A model generated the notes under the pieces. The model saw nothing but the letters and a program-made list of their open reading frames with translations. It ran no database searches and was not told the origin of the DNA. Source: CAZNMF01 sp035547155 (GTDB lineage Bacteria > Acidobacteriota > Vicinamibacteria > Vicinamibacterales > SCN-69-37). From it: DNA of 21,345 nucleotides. Position 1 is the stretch's first letter. Each line of letters opens with the position of its first letter. Of the stretch, positions 8,924-16,207 are shown one piece after another. The stretch lies in contig DASZVJ010000003.1 of NCBI GenBank assembly GCA_035547155.1, forward strand, positions 1 through 21,345, given 5' to 3'. The translations under genes were made by a program, and so were the position numbers.

Positions 8924-9799
8924 GTGCGCTCGCTGCCCATCCTGCTCACCTTGCTCGCGCCCGTCGTCGTCTTCGCCCTGCCGCAGACGACCGAACGGCT
9001 GACAGACGGCCACGTCGTGCCGTTCCTCGACCATCGGCCCGGCGCGATCGCCGTGCCGGTCTTCGTCGATGGCGCCGGACCGTACCGGTTCCTCGTCGAC
9101 ACCGGCTCGACGCACACGGCGGTGCGTGACACGTTCGCCGCGTCGATGGGCGCCGTGCCCGTGGCGCGCACCGTGCTGACGACCTCCACCGGCCAGGCCG
9201 ACGCGCTGGTCGTCCGTCTGACTCACGTGACGATCGGCTCGGCAGCGGTGGACGAGCTGCTCGCGACGTCGCTCACGGCCGCGGCAGCCGGCGTGCTCGG
9301 CGACGGCATCGCCGGCGTGATCGGCCAGGACTTCCTGGCGCGATTCGACTACACGCTGGACTATCGCCGATCGGCGTTGATCTGGGAGCGCGATCTTGAC
9401 GAGCGGCCGGGCGTACGGGTGCCGCTGGTGCCGGCGGCCGGACGATTCGTGATCGAGGTGCCGCGACCGGAAACGGCTGACGGAGCGCTGCGTCTCGTCC
9501 CCGACTCAGGAGCGGACGCGCTCGTGCTGTTCGATCGTCCTGCGGATCCGATCGTCGCGACCGGCGTTCGCCCGGCCGCATTCGAGCTCGCATCGATGGC
9601 CGGCCGCGTCAGTGCGCAAGCCGTGAGGCTGCGCACGATTCGCGTCGGCGACGCGTGGATCTGCGATCCGCTCGCCGGCGTCGTGCCGGCGTCCGGCGGC
9701 GCCGAGCTCGCCGATGGTCTGTTGCCGCTGGATCTGTTCTCGAGCGTGTCGTTCAACAGTCGCCAGCGCTACATGATCGTCCAGCCGCGCGAGCGGTGA
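8924..9799 (+). CDS. Exported two-lobed retropepsin-like aspartyl protease
   Basis: 291 residues starting at a GTG with an excellent ribosome-binding site. Residues 1-20 are a signal peptide. The first catalytic motif is D59-T-G-S in YRFLVDTGSTHTAV, followed by the hydrophobic flap/strand region and GVIGQDFLARFDYTLDYR, as in bacterial clan AA peptidases. A second motif, D194-S-G-A in LVPDSGADALVLF, starts a second lobe that ends with LLPLDLFSSVSFNSR. Two aspartates in one chain suggest a pepsin-like monomer with two lobes, unlike retropepsins, which dimerise. It should act in the periplasm or outside the cell; the substrate is unknown. The gene is divergent from the efflux operon, and its last 47 bp overlap the end of the opposite-strand regulator gene. 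Whether it is an active protease or an inactive relative cannot be settled here, though both motifs are intact. Confidence 0.8.
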   Translation: MRSLPILLTLLAPVVVFALPQTTERLTDGHVVPFLDHRPGAIAVPVFVDGAGPYRFLVDTGSTHTAVRDTFAASMGAVPVARTVLTTSTGQADALVVRLTHVTIGSAAVDELLATSLTAAAAGVLGDGIAGVIGQDFLARFDYTLDYRRSALIWERDLDERPGVRVPLVPAAGRFVIEVPRPETADGALRLVPDSGADALVLFDRPADPIVATGVRPAAFELASMAGRVSAQAVRLRTIRVGDAWICDPLAGVVPASGGAELADGLLPLDLFSSVSFNSRQRYMIVQPRER

Positions 9800-12023
9800 C
9801 GGGCGGCGGCAGATCGACGGACCAGGCGGTCCCCTGCACTTCGAATCGCTCGAAGACGATGCGGCTGTTGGCGGGATCCCAGGTCGGATAGCGGACGTAG
9901 AAGCGCGGCCCGGTGAACGACGTCACCTGCTGCACCTCGCCGGACGTCAACGAGACGGTGGCGACGTTCCAGACGGCTTGTCGCCTTGCCGCGAAGACGT
10001 ACGTCTCGCCATCGGGCGTCCATCCGCCGATGAAATTCTGGCCATCGTCGTGCGTGATCTGGCGGCGATTCGAGCCGTCGGCGTCCGCCAGGCAGAGATG
10101 CGTGTTCGGTCCGTCGGTGCACTGATAGATGAATCGGCGCCCGTCCGGCGACCACGACGCGAAGGACGCGCCGTCTTTCTCGAACGTGCGCTGGACGAAC
10201 GGGCCGACGGGACCGTCAGGGCCGAGCGCGATCGTCCAGAGATTGGGAATGCCGTCGCGGACGTAGGCGACCGCGGCCTTCGACAGGTCGGACGTGAGCC
10301 AGACGCCTGCGTTCGGGCCGCGCATCTGCGATTGCACGTTCGGCGGCACCGGCAGCGCGCTGAGACGGAAGAGCAGACGCTCGTGACCCGTCTCCGGATC
10401 GAGCGTCCAGTAGCCCGCGCCGTCGCCGTGATTGGCGAGGATCGCCAGCGTCTTGCCGTCCGCCATCCACAACGGCCCGCCGTGATCGCCGCGATCGGTA
10501 GTCACTTGCTGCGAGTGCCCATCGCGATCGATCACATAGATCTGGCCGCCGCCTTTGCTGTGATAGCCGATGAAGGCGATACGCCCGTCGGCGGACACGG
10601 TCGGCGAGCCCGCGCGCCAGCCGATGTCTTGAATCCGCACGAGCGACGTCGGCGGATCGTGCCGGCCCGGTGCCACGCGCGCTTCCCAGATCGTCGCGCT
10701 GGGATCGTTGGCGGTCCATCCGATGTGCCGTCCGTCGGGCGAGACCGTGATGTTCGACAACCCGTCGCCCGTGACCGGCAGGCCTGTCGGCCGCGGCGCG
10801 CCGGCCGGCCGTTCGGGATCGACGACGGGCAGCCACCAGATCGCGTGCGTGCCGGCCGCGCTGAAGTAGATGCCGCGTCCGTCGGGCGCGATCGCGAACT
10901 CCGGCGACATCATGCGATCGGCGCTGAGTTGCGCCGGTGCGCCGCCCTGCGTGTCGACGGTCCACAACGTCGGCTGCGCGCTGACGCCGGCGAGCCCGTT
11001 GACGGCGAACACGATGTGCCGGCCGTCCGGCCACCACGCGGGCATGCCGTGCGCGCCGGCCGGCTGACCGAGCTGCGTCACCGGCGAGGGCGGCGTCCGG
11101 CCGTCGGCATCGGCGATCCAGATCGTCGACGTCGCACCGAACGATCCGCCGGAGTTGAAGTCCGTCATCCGCTGCGACTGGAACGCGATCCGTTTGCCGT
11201 CGGGCGACCACGACGGATGCGCGCCGAACGGCGAGAGCTGGCGCGCGACGCCGCCGCGCGACGGGACGATCCAGATCCCGTTGCCGGCCATCTCGTGGTA
11301 CGCGATGAAGCGTCCATCGGGCGACCACACGGGCTGCACGTTCTGCCGGCCGTTGGACGTGAGCGCCGTCGGCCGCGATCCTTCGGCGAGGCCCTGGACG
11401 TACACCTCCATCGTGCCCGTGCGATCCGACGCGAAGGCGATGCTGTCCTCGTCCGGCGAGAACGTCATGAAGCCGCCGAAGCCGCCCGGCGGCGTCATCG
11501 GAATCGGCGACAGCGACGCCATCGTCGCGACGTCCGGCGCGCCCGTTGTCGCCGTCGTGCGCGCGCGGATGGCCAGCCAGACGCCGAGCGCGACGAGCGT
11601 CAGCACCGCTGCGATCGCGACGAGGGACGTGGCGCGCAGATGCGGCGATCGCGCGGGCGCCGGCACGTCGATCTGCGGCGGCGGATCCGCCGGACGCGCG
11701 CCGATGATCTCTACCGGCGGCAACACGCGATAGCCGCGCGTCGAGATCGTCGCGATGTACCGCGGCTCTCGCGCATCGTCGCCGAGCGCGCGGCGAAGCT
11801 GCGCGATGATGCGCGTCAGCGCGTTGTCGGTGACGGCCGTGTCCGTCCAAACGATCGCGAAGATGTCTTCTTTCTCGACGACGTTCGGCGCGCGCTCGAC
11901 GAGCAGACGCAGGACCTCGATCGCTTTGGGCTCGAGCGCCTGGACCTCACCGGCGCGGCGAAGCTGGTACGTGCCGAGGTCGAGCTCGGCTTCTCCGAAG
12001 CGATAGACGGGCGGTGCGGGCAT
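9753..12023 (-). CDS. CadC-like transmembrane regulator: winged helix plus PD40/TolB-type propeller
   Basis: 756 residues from the chosen ATG at 12023. Residues about 7-102 are an OmpR/PhoB-type winged-helix domain (YRFGEAELDLGTYQLRR, LEPKAIEVLRLLVERAPNVV, TDNALTRIIAQLRRALGD, YIATISTRGYRVLPP). A proline-rich linker follows, then one membrane helix (about 131-153), then a large extracytoplasmic beta-propeller with about ten W-S-P-D-G-R-type repeats (e.g. WSPDGRFIAYHE, WSPDGKRIAFQSQR, VSPDGRHIGWTAN, WTPDGETYVFAAR). This one-component design, with a membrane-tethered DNA-binding domain and an outside sensor, is abundant in Acidobacteriota; ligand and targets are unknown. The frame is open 28 codons further upstream, but family alignment favours the ATG before PAPPVYRFG. 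It is divergent from the VWFA-related pair, 86 bp away, which is the natural first guess for a target. Confidence 0.85.
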   Translation of the reverse strand: MPAPPVYRFGEAELDLGTYQLRRAGEVQALEPKAIEVLRLLVERAPNVVEKEDIFAIVWTDTAVTDNALTRIIAQLRRALGDDAREPRYIATISTRGYRVLPPVEIIGARPADPPPQIDVPAPARSPHLRATSLVAIAAVLTLVALGVWLAIRARTTATTGAPDVATMASLSPIPMTPPGGFGGFMTFSPDEDSIAFASDRTGTMEVYVQGLAEGSRPTALTSNGRQNVQPVWSPDGRFIAYHEMAGNGIWIVPSRGGVARQLSPFGAHPSWSPDGKRIAFQSQRMTDFNSGGSFGATSTIWIADADGRTPPSPVTQLGQPAGAHGMPAWWPDGRHIVFAVNGLAGVSAQPTLWTVDTQGGAPAQLSADRMMSPEFAIAPDGRGIYFSAAGTHAIWWLPVVDPERPAGAPRPTGLPVTGDGLSNITVSPDGRHIGWTANDPSATIWEARVAPGRHDPPTSLVRIQDIGWRAGSPTVSADGRIAFIGYHSKGGGQIYVIDRDGHSQQVTTDRGDHGGPLWMADGKTLAILANHGDGAGYWTLDPETGHERLLFRLSALPVPPNVQSQMRGPNAGVWLTSDLSKAAVAYVRDGIPNLWTIALGPDGPVGPFVQRTFEKDGASFASWSPDGRRFIYQCTDGPNTHLCLADADGSNRRQITHDDGQNFIGGWTPDGETYVFAARRQAVWNVATVSLTSGEVQQVTSFTGPRFYVRYPTWDPANSRIVFERFEVQGTAWSVDLPPPVTARAAGRSCSAGDC

Positions 12024-12082
12024 GGCGAGGGCGCGTCTGGACACGATACTCGAATGGGTGCGGCAACGGACGCGGTGCGGGA

Positions 12083-12088
12083 TAGAAT
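12083..12088 (+). promoter_or_regulatory. Possible -10 box for the VWFA-related gene pair
   Basis: TAGAAT lies 22 nt before the ATG at 12110 in the 86-bp divergent gap. No good -35 is visible, so this is only a candidate. Confidence 0.25.
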
Positions 12089-12109
12089 TCGTCCCATTCG
12101 GACGCATCT

Positions 12110-14374
12110 ATGAGACGGTGGATGACGGCGGCGGTTGGCGCAGGCGTGGCGGCGGGTGTCTGCTGGGCGGCGGCAGTGTGGCTGGCCGCAGCGCCGCAGA
12201 CGCCGACGTTCCGCTCGGGCGTCGATCTGATTCCCATCGACGTGCAGGTCGTCGACGGCGACGGGCATCCCGTCGACGGGCTGACGCTCGATCAGTTCGA
12301 CGTGACGATTGACGGCAAGAAGCGCCGCGTCGTCTCCGTCGATCTCATCGACCATCGCACCACGAGCGCGGCGCCGTCGGCGAAGACCGTGACGACGATC
12401 GCCGGCGCGAGCGACTCGTCGTCGATCGTGCCGCCGCGGCGCATCGTCATCATGGCGATCGATACGTACAGTTTCGACGCCGCGACCGCCGTGCCGATCC
12501 TCGCATCGGCGCGCGCGTTCATCGAGAAGCTGCCGGCCGACGACGAAGTCGGGCTGTTTGCATATCCGAGGGGGATCAAGATCGACCCGACGACGGATCA
12601 CGACGCGATCGTCCGTGCGCTTGGCAAGATCGTCGTCCAGCGCGACGCGCCGCCCGAAGGCGAGTTTCAGCTCACGCCGGCCGAGCTCGTCGATCTCTCC
12701 ACGTGGACCCTGGGCCGTCCAACACCCCAGGCGTCGCAGCTCATGGACACGTTGTGCCACGGCGACGTGACGTGCTTGATTCGGCTCGACGCCGAGGTCA
12801 CCGGCGGGCTGATGCACGACGAGGCGATGGCGCAGATGAGCGCGGGCACGTTGAGCGCGCTCATTCGCGAGCTCGGCAAGGTCCCGCTGCGCAAGACGGT
12901 CGTGCTCGTGAGCGGCGGCTTCGTGACGGCGGATGTGCCTGGCGCGCGGCCCGACAATCAGGAAGCGGGCACGCAGGTCGGCAAGACCGCCGCGGCGGCC
13001 GACGTCAGCGTCTACACGCTGTTCATCGATCCGTCGCTCCGCAAGATGATCTCGGCCGAGACGCGATCCGCACCACGCGGCGTGCCGGACGTCCGTCGCG
13101 AAGGCGACTTGTATAAACAGTGGCTCGACGAGTTCTCCGGACGCGCGGGCGGATCGCTCTTCCGCGTGGCGTCGGGCGACGGCCACTTCGCCTTCGATCG
13201 CATTCTCAGCGAAACGTCGGCGTACTACCTGCTCGGCGTCGAGTCGACCCCCGGCGATCGCGATGGGCGCGCGCACGAGATGCGCGTGCGCGTGCGCGAC
13301 AAGCGGCTGACCGTGCGCGGACGATCGTGGATTCTTCCGCAGAAGCCGGGGCCGGCGCCGGCCGTCGTCGAGGTGGCCGATCGCCCCGCATCGGCGCCTG
13401 CGGCCGCGACAGCGGCGGCGTCCGCGGCGCCGGTCGTGCCGGAGATACGCCCGCTGGCCGACGCGTTCGATCGCGACGATCGCACGGCGATCGCGAAGGC
13501 GATGGTGGGATCGAAGGGCGAAGCCGTCATCCGCGCCTTCCGCGAGGGCGGCGATCCGTGGCCGGCCTCGCCACGCCGCCGCGCTGTGTTCGCGCTCGAT
13601 CTCGCGGCGGCGGGCATGCGCGTGGAGTCGATCTTCACCAAACGGGAAGCCGCGCGTCTGATCGCCGAGTACGCGCTGCAGGTGCGGCAGCCGCAGCCGA
13701 ACGACCCGTTCGAATGCGCGTGGCTGCGCGTCGCGACCGAAGGGCTCGAAGGGTTGTTCGAGCCCTCCACCGGCGCGACGTTCATCATGCGCGCGGCGGA
13801 GCGTTGTCCGGCCGATCCGCGCTTCGCGCTCGCGGTCGGCGTGATTCGCGATCAGCAGGTCCGCCTCGGCGAGAGCGCGCTGGCGCCGGTGCGCGAGCCC
13901 GCGAAGGACATTCCTGACGGGCAGCAGCGCGCGCTCGACGCGCTGGCCGCGGCGGCGGCGTCTCCCGGCACGCGCGACGAAGCGATCGCGCGGACCGCGT
14001 GGCTGCATTTCCGTGCGGCGCGCTACGCGGATGGACTGAAGACGATTGAGACCTTGACGACGCCCGCGCCGGATCCGACGGTGCGGTATCTCGTGGACGT
14101 GATTCGCGGCCAGTTGTTGCGTGCGCTCGATCGGCCCGACGAGGCGAGCGCGGCGTTTCGCGCAGCGCTCGTCGCGTGGCCGCGCGGGCAGGCCGCGCAG
14201 CTGGCTCTGATGACGCTGCTCGTCAACCGCGGCCAGCACGACGAGGCGGCGGCGCTCGCCGATCAGATCGAGACCGCCAGCGTCGACGACACCGATCCGT
14301 GGTGGCTGTACTGGGTGGGCGACTATCGCACGTACTCGACTGCGCGCGCGCAGTTGCGGGAGCGGATGCAATGA
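12110..14374 (+). CDS. Exported VWFA-related protein (acidobacterial type) with C-terminal TPR-like region
   Basis: 754 residues. Residues about 1-28 form a signal peptide or anchor (VGAGVAAGVCWAAAVWLAAA). Residues about 35-80 are the short beta-domain typical of acidobacterial VWFA-related proteins (VDLIPIDVQVVDGDGHPVDG, LTLDQFDVTIDGKKR). A von Willebrand A-like fold follows (about 110-400), with FDRILSETSAYYLLGVEST near its end. The metal site looks degenerate: the expected DxSxS is D118-T-Y-S-F, and the usual TDG position reads LVSGGF. After an Ala/Pro-rich linker, helical TPR-like repeats run from about 560 to the end (e.g. ALDRPDEASAAFRAALVAWP, LLVNRGQHDEAAALADQI). It probably mediates protein contacts in the envelope; the partner is unknown. 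Its stop overlaps the next gene's start (ATGA, 14371-14374), so the two VWFA proteins are probably made together. Confidence 0.85.
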   Translation: MRRWMTAAVGAGVAAGVCWAAAVWLAAAPQTPTFRSGVDLIPIDVQVVDGDGHPVDGLTLDQFDVTIDGKKRRVVSVDLIDHRTTSAAPSAKTVTTIAGASDSSSIVPPRRIVIMAIDTYSFDAATAVPILASARAFIEKLPADDEVGLFAYPRGIKIDPTTDHDAIVRALGKIVVQRDAPPEGEFQLTPAELVDLSTWTLGRPTPQASQLMDTLCHGDVTCLIRLDAEVTGGLMHDEAMAQMSAGTLSALIRELGKVPLRKTVVLVSGGFVTADVPGARPDNQEAGTQVGKTAAAADVSVYTLFIDPSLRKMISAETRSAPRGVPDVRREGDLYKQWLDEFSGRAGGSLFRVASGDGHFAFDRILSETSAYYLLGVESTPGDRDGRAHEMRVRVRDKRLTVRGRSWILPQKPGPAPAVVEVADRPASAPAAATAAASAAPVVPEIRPLADAFDRDDRTAIAKAMVGSKGEAVIRAFREGGDPWPASPRRRAVFALDLAAAGMRVESIFTKREAARLIAEYALQVRQPQPNDPFECAWLRVATEGLEGLFEPSTGATFIMRAAERCPADPRFALAVGVIRDQQVRLGESALAPVREPAKDIPDGQQRALDALAAAAASPGTRDEAIARTAWLHFRAARYADGLKTIETLTTPAPDPTVRYLVDVIRGQLLRALDRPDEASAAFRAALVAWPRGQAAQLALMTLLVNRGQHDEAAALADQIETASVDDTDPWWLYWVGDYRTYSTARAQLRERMQ

Positions 14375-15252
14375 GACGCTACGTGCGCACGATCGTGGCG
14401 GCCGTCCTCGCGATCGCGGCCGGCGTCAGTGTTGGCGTTCGTGTCGACGCGCAGGACGCAGCCGTCTTCCGCGCGAATGCCGATGCGGTGACCGTCGGCG
14501 TGTCCGTGCAGCGCGGCGGACGGCCGGTGCCCGATCTCGCGCAGGCCGACTTCGAGCTGACCGACAACGGCGTCGCGCAGACGATCGGCGCGCTGAGCTA
14601 CGAGAAGCTGCCGATCGATCTCACCGTGCTGCTCGACGTCAGCACGAGCGTGAACGGACGCGTGCTCGATCAGCTGCGCCGCGCCGTCAACGACCTGCGC
14701 AAGAACCTCCGGCCGCAGGATCGCTTGCGGCTGGTCGCCGTCAACATGCGCATCCAGCGCCTCGTCGACTTCGACGCGCCGCCGGCGGCGATCGATGCGG
14801 CGTTCGCGAATCTGACGAGCGGCGGCGCGAGCGCGGTGCTCGACGCGCTCGCCGTGTCGCTCGCCTCGGCCGCGCCGCCCGATCGCCGTCAGTTCGCCGT
14901 CATCTTCACGGACGGCAAGGACAGTATCAGCATCAACACGCCGGACATGCTGCTCGACACCGCGCGCCGCACGACGGCCGCGATTAGCGTCGTGCTGGCC
15001 ACGCCGCTGCGCCGGCCCGCCGATCGCATCTACACCGATCTCGCCAACGAGACCGGCGGGCAGGTCGTGTCGCTGCTGCCGGGCGAGACGTTCGGCGACA
15101 CGCTGCAACGCGCGCTCGATCAATTTCGATCGAGTTATGTGCTGACCTACACCCCCACCGGCGTCGAGCGCACCGGCGCCCACGCGCTCGCCGTGCACGT
15201 CAAACGCGGCGGCGTCGACGTGCGCGCGCGCAAGGGCTACGAAGTGAGATGA
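14371..15252 (+). CDS. Exported VWFA-related protein with intact MIDAS
   Basis: 293 residues from the ATG at 14371. A GGGAG at 14358-14362 (8 nt spacing) and the signal peptide that starts there (VRTIVAAVLAIAAGVSVGV, cleavage near VDAQ) support this start, although the frame is open further upstream inside the previous gene. Residues 36-80 are the beta-domain (VTVGVSVQRGGRPVPDLAQA, DFELTDNGV). The VWA domain shows a complete metal-ion site: D89-x-S91-x-S93 in LLDVSTSVNG, T149 in NLTSGGASAVLDAL, and T180-D181 in VIFTDGKDS. The C-terminus has the family's RSSYVLTYTPTG and RKGYEVR endings. Such proteins are very common in Acidobacteriota and their role is not established; coupling to a larger partner with a degenerate metal site suggests a pair acting together. 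Confidence 0.85.
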   Translation: MRRYVRTIVAAVLAIAAGVSVGVRVDAQDAAVFRANADAVTVGVSVQRGGRPVPDLAQADFELTDNGVAQTIGALSYEKLPIDLTVLLDVSTSVNGRVLDQLRRAVNDLRKNLRPQDRLRLVAVNMRIQRLVDFDAPPAAIDAAFANLTSGGASAVLDALAVSLASAAPPDRRQFAVIFTDGKDSISINTPDMLLDTARRTTAAISVVLATPLRRPADRIYTDLANETGGQVVSLLPGETFGDTLQRALDQFRSSYVLTYTPTGVERTGAHALAVHVKRGGVDVRARKGYEVR

Positions 15253-15256
15253 GAGC

Positions 15257-15382
15257 GGGCGGCCACAAGGGCCGCCCCTACGCAGGCTTTAGGCCACGCG
15301 GGGCTTCCGTACACCTGGATTGACGCGCGCGGGGTTCTGCGTTCCCGCCTGTCTGCCGTAGGGGCGGCCCTTGTGGCCGCCC
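15257..15382. repeat. REP inverted pair B, upstream of the transposase gene
   Basis: Left arm 15257-15281 (stem GGGCGGCC, loop ACAAG, stem GGCCGCCC, foot CTAC). Right arm 15358-15382 is its exact reverse complement, with foot GTAG at 15358-15361. The spacer is 76 bp (15282-15357), longer than in the other pairs. Both arms have the same stem, whereas the other three pairs combine two stem types. The right arm ends 67 bp before the transposase start. Confidence 0.9.
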
Positions 15383-15449
15383 GCACACAGCCCATCGCCG
15401 ATGCGCGTGGTGCGGCTTGCGGATCGGATCTTGAACACGTGCGACGGCC

Positions 15450-15950
15450 GTGCTGGAGCCGCCCGCGCGACACGATCGCCGCCGCCTTCGACTCGCTCGG
15501 TACGACTATCGTCGATCGGGCGCCTATTTCGTGACCGTGTGCGTCCATGATCGTCGCGAGCGATTTGGCGAGATCGTGAATGGACAGATGCGCGTAACAG
15601 CCGCAGGCGACATGGTGGCGGCGCATTGGCACGCGCTGCCGAACCGGTTCGCGAATGTCCAGCTCGGCACGTTCATCGTGATGCCCGATCACGTTCACGG
15701 CATCGTCCATCTGCGACGCGTCGCGGAACGTGCGACATCGCACGTCTCGCTCAGCGACGTCATCGCCGCATTCAAGTCGACATCGACCGTCGCGTACATC
15801 GACGGTGTCAGACGTCTCGGATGGCCACGGTTCGATCGGCGGCTCTGGCAACGCAGCTTCTACGAGCACGTCATTCGAGACGCCGTTGAGCTCGCCGCGC
15901 TTCGCCAGTACATCGTCGACAACCCCGTGCGGCGATGGCTGCGGCTGTGA
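15450..15950 (+). CDS. REP-associated tyrosine transposase (RAYT, Y1/IS200-like HUH family)
   Basis: 166 residues from a GTG start. The N-terminal YDYRRSGAYFVTVCVHDRRE and the metal-binding FIVMPDHVHGIVHL (H81-x-H83, the HUH variant with Val) are diagnostic of Y1 transposases of the RAYT branch. The C-terminal block LWQRSFYEHVIRD, then LRQYIVDNPVRRW, is typical of RAYTs. The catalytic tyrosine is probably in this block; Y138 and Y154 are the candidates. RAYTs are single-copy, chromosomal relatives of IS200/IS605 transposases thought to mobilise or process REP hairpins by nicking next to a short foot sequence. Here the gene lies between REP pairs B and C, 67 bp after one and 9 bp before the other, and the arms carry GTAG feet. 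The protein appears full length and free of frameshifts, so it may be active. No clear ribosome-binding site was seen before the GTG. Confidence 0.9.
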   Translation: MLEPPARHDRRRLRLARYDYRRSGAYFVTVCVHDRRERFGEIVNGQMRVTAAGDMVAAHWHALPNRFANVQLGTFIVMPDHVHGIVHLRRVAERATSHVSLSDVIAAFKSTSTVAYIDGVRRLGWPRFDRRLWQRSFYEHVIRDAVELAALRQYIVDNPVRRWLRL

Positions 15951-15959
15951 TGTTCAGAG

Positions 15960-16039
15960 GGGCGGCCACAAGGGCCGCCCCTACGGTTGGTGGCCCGCCC
16001 GTCGCGTAGTGTCCGTAGGGGCCGCCCTTGTGGCGGCCC
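15960..16039. repeat. REP inverted pair C, directly after the transposase gene
   Basis: Left arm 15960-15984 (stem GGGCGGCC, loop ACAAG, stem GGCCGCCC, foot CTAC at 15981-15984). Right arm 16015-16039 (foot GTAG, stem GGGCCGCC, loop CTTGT, stem GGCGGCCC). The spacer is 30 bp and does not match the spacers of A or D. The left hairpin begins 9 bp after the transposase stop. Confidence 0.9.
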
Positions 16040-16103
16040 GGTCAGCCGTCGTCCGTCCGCACGTGACGCGAATCGTGCGCACGAAACGTGGCCCGTGGCA
16101 CGC

Positions 16104-16122
16104 GTAGGGGCGGCCGCCCCGG
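16104..16122. repeat. Decayed single REP arm
   Basis: GTAG followed by GGGCGGCC and GCCCC looks like a REP arm that has lost the CTTGTGG loop side. It lies between pair C and the flavin operon and is followed at 16131 by 7-bp repeats. The remainder of the 257-bp gap (15951-16207) outside the repeats shows only a candidate promoter. Confidence 0.55.
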
Positions 16123-16130
16123 CCAGCCAC

Positions 16131-16165
16131 CTGCAGACCGCGGACTGCAGACTGCAGACCGCGAG
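16131..16165. repeat. Tandem 7-bp repeat, five units
   Basis: Five adjacent heptamers: three are CTGCAGA and two begin CCGCG. They match, in register, the heptamers in the spacer of REP pair D, whose units fit the loose consensus CTRCRGR, so this is probably the spacer of a broken REP pair whose first arm is the decayed one at 16104. Confidence 0.7.
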
Positions 16166-16174
16166 CCCGCCGTC

Positions 16175-16183
16175 TGCTATCGT
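16175..16183 (+). promoter_or_regulatory. Possible extended -10 of the flavin operon
   Basis: TGCTATCGT fits an extended -10 (TG, one base, then a TA-start, T-end hexamer) 24 nt before the GTG at 16208. A similar TGCTAGCCT occurs at 19002-19010 before another gene, in similar sequence context. Confidence 0.35.
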
Positions 16184-16207
16184 CTAGCCACTCATTCGGC
16201 GGAAGAC

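Noticed and set aside
9978..12113. 711-codon plus-strand frame opposite the wHTH/PD40 regulator
   Set aside because: Antisense shadow; the minus strand encodes obvious winged-helix and PD40 motifs.
14176..14370. N-terminal extension of the second VWFA protein
   Set aside because: It lies inside the upstream gene in another frame, is Arg-rich, and would bury the signal peptide that begins at the ATG at 14371.
11816..14371. 851-codon minus-strand frame opposite the VWFA gene
   Set aside because: Arg-rich shadow of a recognised gene with signal peptide and domain order on the plus strand.
15257..16039. Repeated hairpins considered as a CRISPR array
   Set aside because: Arms are inverted pairs and dispersed between genes, with no regular direct repeat/spacer pattern and no cas genes.
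15257..16039. A complete IS200/IS605 insertion sequence
   Set aside because: No tnpB, and the protein fits the RAYT branch; the same hairpin pairs occur elsewhere without the gene, so a REP/RAYT system explains it better.
16088..16207. Upstream extension of the FMN-binding protein
   Set aside because: It translates the decayed REP arm and heptamer repeats; the GTG at 16208 follows a candidate promoter and gives a sensible N-terminus.
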